Source: Christensenella sp. UBA767
GTDB lineage: Bacteria; Bacillota; Clostridia; Christensenellales; CAG-917
Assembly: GCA_002297185.1 (NCBI GenBank)
Contig: DBJV01000077.1
Location: forward strand, 40,560-58,781
Length of the DNA: 18,222 nt
Direction: 5' to 3'
Shown here: in pieces, positions 7,363-13,088 of the stretch
Layout of the letters: each line of letters begins with the position of its first letter
How positions within the stretch are numbered: position 1 is the first letter of the stretch
Program-made: the position numbers and the translations under genes
Notes under the pieces: generated by a model
The model's database searches: none
What the model saw: the letters and a program-made list of their open reading frames with translations, nothing else
Told to the model about the DNA's origin: nothing

Positions 7363-7887
7363 TTAACCGTTCTGTTGTTCCTTATCAGTTTCAGCCGGTT
7401 TCGTGTACGTTGCGCCGATGTAATGAGCAAGTCTGCCGGCGTTTTTAACCGATGAGATCTTGCAAGTGTCAAAAGACTTAACTGCTGCGATTGCAGTATC
7501 GTTGAATCCGTCCTCTGAAGAACAAACGTTTTGACCGTTTACAACGAGTTTGTACGTGCTCTTTTCGTCCGCTACGGTTTCAACAACGTTGACATATACG
7601 CCTTCGTTGTCGGTTTCGACAATCTTGTAAGTCTTCGTGCCTGCCTCTTTGTCTTCGACAGCCTCAACGTTCTTGATAAGTTTTGCAAAATCAACGTCGA
7701 AGTCTTTGCATACTTCAAAGCCGTTGATTTCTTGATCTTTCTTCATTCTGTCATAGTTTTCAAGCCAACCATACGGATTGGAGTTCTTGAAACCGTTCGT
7801 AAGCGCAGCGGAAACCGCAACGCCCAGAATCGCAATGGCGATGACGATGCATACAAATGCGATTACCCTTTTCGTTTTATTGCTCAA
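7363..7887 (-). CDS. Membrane or secreted 174-residue protein, possible structural protein
   Basis: The protein is not recognised. It starts with a short basic stretch and a hydrophobic segment (about 8-29) ending VSAALT, which could be a membrane anchor or a signal peptide cleaved after VSA. The external part is acidic and has three cysteines (60, 122, 142). The start is TTG at 7887: GAGGT lies seven bases upstream and no ATG is well placed. It follows a 155-bp gap that carries the plus-strand RNA gene, and a strong hairpin follows its stop. Its place among the element's membrane proteins suggests a virion or assembly component. Confidence 0.6.
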   Translation of the reverse strand: MSNKTKRVIAFVCIVIAIAILGVAVSAALTNGFKNSNPYGWLENYDRMKKDQEINGFEVCKDFDVDFAKLIKNVEAVEDKEAGTKTYKIVETDNEGVYVNVVETVADEKSTYKLVVNGQNVCSSEDGFNDTAIAAVKSFDTCKISSVKNAGRLAHYIGATYTKPAETDKEQQNG

Positions 7888-7944
7888 AATTAGTACCTCA
7901 CATAGTTATTCACGGATTCTGCCGTGTCAGATTTGATTTTTCGC

Positions 7945-7973
7945 TTGACAATTATCAAACGATTGCATATACT
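7945..7973 (+). promoter_or_regulatory. Near-consensus sigma-A-type promoter on the plus strand
   Basis: TTGACA (7945-7950) and TATACT (7968-7973) are separated by 17 bp: a perfect -35, optimal spacing and a -10 with five of six consensus bases. It points away from the element's genes, antisense to them, and transcription should start near 7980-7981. The -35 lies in a 14-bp near-palindrome TTGACAATTATCAA that could also be an operator. Confidence 0.7.
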
Positions 7974-7980
7974 ACTATTG

Positions 7981-8046
7981 AAATCAGCCAATGCCGGACT
8001 TCGTGTTCGGAAACCGATCGAAGGATCTCTAGGGCTGATTTTTTAT
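7981..8046 (+). ncRNA. Predicted small structured RNA, antisense to the element's operon
   Basis: Starting about 7 nt after the plus-strand -10 box, the predicted RNA opens with AAAUCAGCC (7981-7989). This pairs perfectly with GGCUGAUUU (8033-8041), and the T run (8039-8044) makes this closing stem an intrinsic terminator. Inside, 7994-7999 pairs with 8005-8010 (6 bp, loop UUCGU) and GAUC (8016-8019) pairs with GAUC (8024-8027), giving a compact three-way junction. No reading frame is apparent. It lies in the gap between the 114- and 174-residue genes, and its end overlaps the stop codon of the former. It could be an antisense regulator of the operon, a copy-control RNA or a primer RNA. I do not recognise a known family. 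Confidence 0.6.
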
Positions 8047-8387
8047 TTGCCTTTTTTGTTCCACTTTTTTATTGCTGCCTTGTCCTGCTTGTCGAAACGC
8101 CAATATGAAAGTTTATCTTTTGAAAAGTATTTCGTTTTGTCCCACATAGGCTTCGACACTCTTGACGGACGTTTATCTTTTTGCCCACTCTTATTCCGGT
8201 TAGGGTTCTTCTTCAACTCTTTTGTGTCGGAATTAAAAGAAGTTTTCGAATGAGTAATGAGATTAAACTTGTACTTATCATTGTGTTTCACCGTTATATA
8301 TGCAACGTGTGGTTTACCACCTTTTGACAAGTATTCAGGTTTTGTATAATATCGAAACTCATTCTTTCTTAAATATTTACGTGCCAT
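8043..8387 (-). CDS. Small very basic protein (114 residues), possible DNA-binding protein
   Basis: The protein is not recognised. It is rich in lysine and arginine along its whole length, with no membrane segment, and ends KKWNKKGK. The first 50 residues could form a small beta domain (HVAYITVKHNDKYKFNLITH); the middle is a charged linker (KKNPNRNKSGQKDKRPSR). The start codon lies 3 bp after the stop of the preceding gene without a clear ribosome binding site, so translation is probably coupled. Inoviruses need a single-strand DNA-binding protein and none is otherwise evident; this gene or its neighbour may fill that role, which is inference from charge and size only. Confidence 0.6.
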   Translation of the reverse strand: MARKYLRKNEFRYYTKPEYLSKGGKPHVAYITVKHNDKYKFNLITHSKTSFNSDTKELKKNPNRNKSGQKDKRPSRVSKPMWDKTKYFSKDKLSYWRFDKQDKAAIKKWNKKGK

Positions 8388-8390
8388 AAC

Positions 8391-8639
8391 TCAACGTTTT
8401 TTCTTCCTTGAATGCTTATAGCAATTTGCGCTGTCTTTTCTTGCATAGAGATAACCACTGCGGTAAGCACGATGCGATTTACTCAACGGATCTACTACAC
8501 CGTCTTTGTCCGCTTTATATTTTCCGTCATTGGTGTAACGAATGTTATTGCGTAATTCATCCGCATACTTCTCCGCCTTTTCACTCGGATTCAAAAGAGT
8601 AATCCTCTTACCTTTCTTTGTCGTTATTGTTGTTGCCAT
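8391..8639 (-). CDS. Small very basic protein (82 residues), first gene of the element
   Basis: This 82-residue protein has no membrane segment and an estimated strong positive charge. It ends RSGYLYARKDSANCYK followed by HSRKKKR. The segment SEKAEKYADELRNNIRY looks helical. The start is supported by GAGGTGA about seven bases upstream of the ATG. It is the first gene after the untranslated region at the right end and is followed within 3 bp by another basic protein. A nucleic-acid-binding role is plausible, but no family is recognised. Confidence 0.6.
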   Translation of the reverse strand: MATTITTKKGKRITLLNPSEKAEKYADELRNNIRYTNDGKYKADKDGVVDPLSKSHRAYRSGYLYARKDSANCYKHSRKKKR

Positions 8640-8921
8640 AATTTTTTCACCTCGAAATGTTATTTTTCACCCCCATTCCGTTAATCACTTTAGTTATATA
8701 TTTGTGCCGTTTATCTTCCCCACCGACAACGGCAGGGAAAACAAACAACACGTAGATTGAATCTTTTTAAGAAGGAAATATTGAATTTTCTACAACACCG
8801 CATCACCTCGCTTTTAATATGTCAGATCCTATACGGCGCTTTTATTGCCGTATAGGACGAAACAGGGGGGACTGATTAAAAAGATCTGCAAGGATTCTTC
8901 TGTACCCTTTCGGTTATATAA
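8640..8921. other. Leader and junction region between the element and host operon
   Basis: No gene with good support is found. The stretch holds the ribosome binding site of the 82-residue gene, an 11-bp inverted repeat at 8827-8857, and the right end of the element. A promoter for the element's operon should lie here, but no pair of boxes convinces me. A 30-codon frame on the minus strand (8711-8803, cysteine- and arginine-rich) has GAGGTG directly abutting its ATG, too close for a normal start. Confidence 0.5.
8827..8857. repeat. Perfect 11-bp inverted repeat near the element's right end
   Basis: TCCTATACGGC (8827-8837) and GCCGTATAGGA (8847-8857) are perfect inverted copies separated by 9 bp. 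Neither side has the T run of a terminator. The position, between the first element gene and the host terminator, suits an operator, a second replication hairpin or a recombination site. The TCCTATA part resembles one arm of Firmicute dif sites, but the rest does not. Confidence 0.6.
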
Positions 8922-8945
8922 AAAAGTCCGCAAAAGCGGACTTTT
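8922..8945 (-). terminator. Intrinsic terminator of the rimP-nusA-infB operon
   Basis: AAAAGTCCGC (8922-8931) and GCGGACTTTT (8936-8945) form a perfect 10-bp stem with a 4-nt loop. On the minus strand the stem ends in a run of T. It lies about 90 bp after the stop of the last host gene. The A/T symmetry means it could stop transcription from either side. Confidence 0.85.
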
Positions 8946-9031
8946 AAATTTGTTATTTTACGACATCTACTCTTTGATTGTTACCTTTGAATTTTTTTTG
9001 ATGTCCTCTACCATTATTTTGAGTAGGATCT

Positions 9032-9904
9032 CTACTCTTTTATGGCTTGCATATAGCAATTCTTCATATAGAGCGAATCGAGCATTTGGGTGCCGGCGGA
9101 TTCGCTTAGAATATGCGGCGTGAGATTGTTTTTGACGATAACCTCACAAAGCGGCTCGAATTCCGGTCCGTAGATATTGTCGGCGAACGTGAGATGCTTG
9201 ATTTCGCCCTTTGCGCCGTACATAATCTTGCTGAAATGCACGTGCATATTTTTGGTCTTTTCTTCCCCAATTCCGTCAAACATCGCATCGATTATGCGTT
9301 GAAAATCGTCCGCAGTCTTTAATGCTCCGCCAAGAAGGCTGTTTACGTGTCCGAAATCGACGCACGGATAAACGTTCGGAGCGAGTTGACAAAGTTTTAG
9401 AACCTCATCTACGGTGCCTATTTGGGCTTGTTTGCCCATAGTTTCGGGACAGACAATCAAATCGTCGTCGCCGTTTGCCTTGATAACGTCCAATGCGCGC
9501 GCAAAGTTGTCAAGCGTGCGAGCAAAAGCCTCATTGCGCGGTTGTTTGCCCTCTGCGCCCGGATGAAAAACGCATCTGTTGCCGTGGAAATGACGCAATA
9601 CTTTGAGCGATGAGGTGAGATAGGTTATGGAATTGTCCGCTTTCTCTTGCTCGACAGAGGCAAAATTGATAAAATATGGCGCATGAACGCTCATTTCGAT
9701 GCCGTACTTGTCAGCCTCACTCCCTATCGCCTCGGCGGTTTCCGCGATTACACGGACTCCTCTGCCAAAGGAATATTCAAACAATTCAAGTCCTTTGTCG
9801 TGTAGCCATTTGGGCATCTGTATGGTGGCTTGATAGCCTTCTGCCGCAAACGATTCGTCGTGTCCGGACGGACCGAAAGTCGCTCTGTTTGAATTGATTA
9901 TCAT
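9032..9904 (-). CDS. Endonuclease IV / sugar-phosphate isomerase-like TIM-barrel protein
   Basis: This 290-residue protein belongs to the endonuclease IV and xylose isomerase-like TIM barrels. It keeps metal-ligand positions in the order expected of endonuclease IV: His in SVHAPY, His in FHPGAEG, Glu in CPETMG, Asp and His in CVDFGHVNS, His in HVHFSK and Glu in LSESAGT. This supports AP-site DNA repair with a trinuclear zinc site, though isomerase-type relatives share many of these residues. The start is placed at 9904, not the upstream ATG at 9919, because AGGAGG lies five bases before it and it overlaps the ribF stop as ATGA. Its stop is followed by the operon terminator. Confidence 0.8.
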   Translation of the reverse strand: MIINSNRATFGPSGHDESFAAEGYQATIQMPKWLHDKGLELFEYSFGRGVRVIAETAEAIGSEADKYGIEMSVHAPYFINFASVEQEKADNSITYLTSSLKVLRHFHGNRCVFHPGAEGKQPRNEAFARTLDNFARALDVIKANGDDDLIVCPETMGKQAQIGTVDEVLKLCQLAPNVYPCVDFGHVNSLLGGALKTADDFQRIIDAMFDGIGEEKTKNMHVHFSKIMYGAKGEIKHLTFADNIYGPEFEPLCEVIVKNNLTPHILSESAGTQMLDSLYMKNCYMQAIKE

Positions 9905-10827
9905 ACGTCCCTCCTGCATTTTAGTATTTCGCGAATTTGTTTTTCGTCAAGTTGCAATCTCTCATGCAAAGCTTGTGTATTTTCAAACTTTTGTATATCG
10001 CGAGTGCGCTCTATAAAGTCGATTTGTATTTCCTTGCCGTACAAATCCTTGTCGAAATCGAAAATGTACGTTTCGATTGACGGAGAATTGTCGTTGAAAG
10101 TCGGCTTTGCTCCGACGTTGGTCATAGACGGATACGTTTTGCCGTCAACGTGTGTAATCGTTGCGTATATTCCGTCGCAAAGCGGCAATCTATTGCGGTC
10201 GATTGCAATATTTGCAGTCGGAAAACCGAGTCCCGTGCCGTTATGTTTTGCGTGCAAAACCACACCTTTTATGAAGTACGGTTGACTTAAAAGTATATTA
10301 AGTTCCCTCACGTTTCCGCTCGAGACGAGACATTTGAGATTTCGTGTGGATAACTTCTCTCCGTTGCGTTTTTCAAACGGAACGACGGATAGTTCTATGC
10401 CGTTTTGGTTGCAAAACGCACGCAAGGTATCAACGTTGCCCTCTGCGTTTTTTCCGTAGGTATAATCTGCGCCGACTGCGATAAATCTGATATCCTTATT
10501 GTTTGTAAGTTGTAAAAGAAAATCGTTTGGCGACATTGACATAAAACTTTGGTCAAACATGGCTTTTACAACTACGTCAAGTCCGAGATTATCGAGTAAA
10601 CAAACCCTATCATCAAAAGTATATATCGCTTTTGATTTGTTAAAAAGTGTGTTAGGATCGTTTGAGAACGTAAAAAGCGCACTCTGAACGCCGACATGCA
10701 ATTTTGTATAATTTATAACTTCGGATGCAAGGCGTTTGTGTCCGATGTGAATACAATCGAAAAAGCCGAGCGCTATTGCAATCGGAGCATCGTATTTTTC
10801 ATTGAAATCAACGATTTTTATACTCAT
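9901..10827 (-). CDS. ribF: Bifunctional riboflavin kinase / FAD synthetase
   Basis: RibF phosphorylates riboflavin to FMN and adenylates FMN to FAD in the cytoplasm. The 308-residue length is typical. The N-terminal nucleotidyltransferase domain shows GFFDCIHIGH (21-30), with Cys where the family usually has Gly, and AVGADYTYGKNAEGN (117-131). The C-terminal kinase domain shows GTGLGFPTANI (197-207). The start is supported by GAGGT upstream, immediately after the truB stop. In many Firmicutes ribF follows truB, as here. Its TGA overlaps the start of the next gene. Confidence 0.95.
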   Translation of the reverse strand: MSIKIVDFNEKYDAPIAIALGFFDCIHIGHKRLASEVINYTKLHVGVQSALFTFSNDPNTLFNKSKAIYTFDDRVCLLDNLGLDVVVKAMFDQSFMSMSPNDFLLQLTNNKDIRFIAVGADYTYGKNAEGNVDTLRAFCNQNGIELSVVPFEKRNGEKLSTRNLKCLVSSGNVRELNILLSQPYFIKGVVLHAKHNGTGLGFPTANIAIDRNRLPLCDGIYATITHVDGKTYPSMTNVGAKPTFNDNSPSIETYIFDFDKDLYGKEIQIDFIERTRDIQKFENTQALHERLQLDEKQIREILKCRRDV

Positions 10828-10828
10828 A

Positions 10829-11728
10829 TCACAACCTCACTCTCATTTTCAATTTGCCGTCCACACTCTCGCCAATTCCGAGAATTTCGCCGTTTGCAAA
10901 CACTAGAAAATAGCCTTTGGGGCAATCGCATTGCACTTGAACGCCATTTGTAACTTTTGAAATCAAGTTTTCGGGTAAGTCAAAACGAGGAAAATCGGGT
11001 AAACAATCTTCAATATTTTTCAGGTATCTAATCGGCTCTTTTTCAAATTCTTCAAGAGTAACGGACTCGGATATATCGAATGCGCCGTTTTTTATACGGC
11101 GAATAGAACTCATATACGCAACGCTGCCGAGCATATTTGCCATATCGCGCGCAATCGAGCGAATATACGTGCCGCCCGAGCAAACGATTTCAAAAGCATA
11201 CTCGTTTTTGTCGAGTTTTCTCTCTTCGTTTTGAAGATGTGCGACACCGTTACCGTCATCGATGCGTTTGATACTGTCAATACGCACGCGTTTCGATTTG
11301 AGTTCAACTTCTATGCCCTTTCTTGCAAGGTCGTAGGCTCTTTGTCCACCGACTGATTTTGCGGAATACATAGGCGGAATTTGGTCGATTTCACCGCATA
11401 GTTTGGGTAAAACTTTGTCTATTTGCTCGATTGTAGGCAATACGTCGCTGGTATTCGTCACTTCACCGTCGCCGTCAAGCGTGCCGGTGGTTTTTCCGAA
11501 TACGAACGTTGCCTGATAAATTTTGGTTTTGTCTTGTAAATAATCAAAAAGGCGCGTTGCAGTCCCCACAGCAATAGGCAAAACGCCCGTGCCTTGAGGA
11601 TCGAGCGTGCCGAGGTGTCCGACTTTGTGTTTTTGGGACGTGGCACGACGTAAAATACCGCGCACGATGACAACGACGTCGCTTGACGTCATCCCCTTCG
11701 GCTTATCGATATTCACAAAACCTCTCAT
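10829..11728 (-). CDS. truB: tRNA pseudouridine-55 synthase
   Basis: TruB converts uridine 55 of the tRNA T-loop to pseudouridine. The 299-residue protein starts with the family hallmark NIDKPKGMTS and carries the catalytic Asp43 in GHLGTLDPQGTGVLP. Downstream motifs MYSAKSVGGQRAYDLAR and CSGGTYIRSIARD are also typical. It lies between the DHH phosphoesterase and ribF, the usual Firmicute order after rbfA. Confidence 0.96.
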   Translation of the reverse strand: MRGFVNIDKPKGMTSSDVVVIVRGILRRATSQKHKVGHLGTLDPQGTGVLPIAVGTATRLFDYLQDKTKIYQATFVFGKTTGTLDGDGEVTNTSDVLPTIEQIDKVLPKLCGEIDQIPPMYSAKSVGGQRAYDLARKGIEVELKSKRVRIDSIKRIDDGNGVAHLQNEERKLDKNEYAFEIVCSGGTYIRSIARDMANMLGSVAYMSSIRRIKNGAFDISESVTLEEFEKEPIRYLKNIEDCLPDFPRFDLPENLISKVTNGVQVQCDCPKGYFLVFANGEILGIGESVDGKLKMRVRL

Positions 11729-11740
11729 ATGCGCCTGTAA

Positions 11741-12715
11741 TTAAATCATTCTATCGCTTGCCAATCTGACAAGTTTTTCTACGATGTCCTCAAAATAACC
11801 GTTGACTCTGCATCCTGCGGCGAAAACATGACCGCCACCGCCAAAAACGTTTGCGATATCGCTTGCATCAACGCCGTCTTTTGTGCGGATGCTAAGTTTG
11901 AAATTGCGCTCACCTACCTGCAAAAGCGAATATGCCACTTTCACCGTGTCGATGTCGAGCAAACTGCCGATAATTCCGTCCGCATCCTCTTGATTTGCGA
12001 CCGTATCGGACAAATCTTTCATGGATACGTAAATCAACGCGATTTTGTCGTCCTCAAAGAATTTCGTTCTCGAAAGAGCGAGGTTTTTGAGTTTGAAACG
12101 TTCAATCGACGTGGATTTATATACTTCGTATATAGTTTTTTGCGCGTCGAAGTCGAATTTCATCAATTCGCACGCAATTTCCATGGAGCGCCTCGTGGCG
12201 TTGTATTGCGCAAAACATCCCGTATCCGTCACGATTGCGGCGAATAACAACTGCGCAATATCCTTGTCCATGCCTTTCATATCTTTGATGAGTTCATAGA
12301 CGATTTCGCCGCATGCGCCTGCATCAGAATCGACAAGGCAAATCGATGCAAATCGCTTAAACGACACGTGATGGTCGATTGCAATCTGCTTTTTTGCGGA
12401 CAAAAACGACTTCATACAATGTCCGAGCCTGTCCAAATCGCTGCAATCGAGGGATATTGCAAGTTCATGCACTCGTTTTTGCGGGAAAGTAACGTTTTCG
12501 CTGCCGACAAGCACTTTCAACCTTTCGGGAACGGGCATGTCGCAATATGCGGAAACGTTTTTGCCCTTCTTTTTGAGTGCGAGATAAAGCGCAAGCATAC
12601 TGCCGAGCGCATCGCAATCGGGGTTTGTATGGCAAAAAAGCGCAATGTCGGTTGCGCGATTGATTTGCTTTTCAATTTCCGTCAAAATCGGATTATTCAT
12701 TGTCGTTTTCGGCAT
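11741..12715 (-). CDS. nrnA: DHH/DHHA1 phosphoesterase, NrnA-type nanoRNase or pAp phosphatase
   Basis: This 324-residue protein degrades very short RNAs and/or 3'-phosphoadenosine 5'-phosphate, as NrnA does. Metal-binding motifs are complete: HTNPDCD (29-35), D90 in LDCSD, DHH (114-116) and D164 in VTDTG. The DHHA1 domain has GGGGHVFAAG (from 292). It overlaps the end of rbfA by 23 bp from the ATG at 12715, or by 8 bp from a second ATG at 12700; neither has a clear ribosome binding site. The rbfA-nrnA-truB order is standard in Firmicutes. Confidence 0.93.
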   Translation of the reverse strand: MPKTTMNNPILTEIEKQINRATDIALFCHTNPDCDALGSMLALYLALKKKGKNVSAYCDMPVPERLKVLVGSENVTFPQKRVHELAISLDCSDLDRLGHCMKSFLSAKKQIAIDHHVSFKRFASICLVDSDAGACGEIVYELIKDMKGMDKDIAQLLFAAIVTDTGCFAQYNATRRSMEIACELMKFDFDAQKTIYEVYKSTSIERFKLKNLALSRTKFFEDDKIALIYVSMKDLSDTVANQEDADGIIGSLLDIDTVKVAYSLLQVGERNFKLSIRTKDGVDASDIANVFGGGGHVFAAGCRVNGYFEDIVEKLVRLASDRMI

Positions 12716-13088
12716 CCGTCGAAACGTGATTTTGCTCTTGCTCTCTCTTGATTTGATTGAGCAATCCGTCGATTTTTATGCTGTAATCCACGCTGTCGTC
12801 AATGAGGAAATTAAGTTCCGGCAACAAGCGGATTTGCACGGTGTCTTTGAGCATATTGCGGATAAAGTTGCGAGAGCGGCATATCGTGTGATACGCCTCT
12901 TGCAACTTCTCTTTGTCCTCTGCGTATATGGACAAATACACCTTTGCATACTTCAAATCGGGCGTCGTATAAACTTTGGTAACGCCCACAATCGCATTGC
13001 CGAGGCGCGGATCTTTGACGTTCTCGGCAATGATTTTGGTGATTTGTTTGGCTAATTCGGCGTTGACACGCTCGGTTTTAATCTTCAT
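12693..13088 (-). CDS. rbfA: Ribosome-binding factor A
   Basis: RbfA binds the 30S subunit late in assembly and helps mature the 16S rRNA 5' end. The 131-residue protein has the KH-like family pattern: basic N-terminus with ERVNAELAKQI, then DPRLGNAIVGVTKVYTTPDLKYAKVYLSI and the end motif IRLLPELNFLIDDSVDYS. The last 20 residues are a charged tail. It overlaps the 3' end of infB by 11 bp, suggesting coupled translation. Confidence 0.95.
   Translation of the reverse strand: MKIKTERVNAELAKQITKIIAENVKDPRLGNAIVGVTKVYTTPDLKYAKVYLSIYAEDKEKLQEAYHTICRSRNFIRNMLKDTVQIRLLPELNFLIDDSVDYSIKIDGLLNQIKREQEQNHVSTDAENDNE

Larger units (their letters stand above)
284..8857 (-). mobile_element. Inovirus-like (filamentous phage-like) integrated element; ends approximate
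   Basis: This is a compact block of minus-strand genes, AT-richer than the adjacent operon. It carries an HUH rolling-circle Rep, a Zot-like membrane ATPase, a secreted protein with C-terminal anchor and basic tail, several single-pass membrane proteins, a 39-residue membrane peptide and two small basic proteins. Rep plus Zot-type ATPase plus a set of small membrane proteins, with no lysis or tail genes, is the known signature of inoviruses, which assemble at the membrane and leave without lysis. No integrase, transposase or Xer gene is present, and I found no flanking direct repeat. The right end should lie left of the host terminator at 8922-8945; the left end may be outside the window. The family call rests on gene content and motifs, and most proteins are not recognised individually. 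Confidence 0.72.

Noticed and set aside
8711..8803. 30-codon minus-strand frame rich in Cys and Arg before the first element gene
   Set aside because: GAGGTG abuts the ATG with no spacer, and no other support such as overlap or recognisable domain exists.
8968..9040. Direct repeat CTACTCTTT at 8968-8976 and 9032-9040 as a possible attachment-site duplication
   Set aside because: Nine bases in AT-rich DNA, both copies on the host side of the terminator and one inside the last host gene; it does not flank the element.
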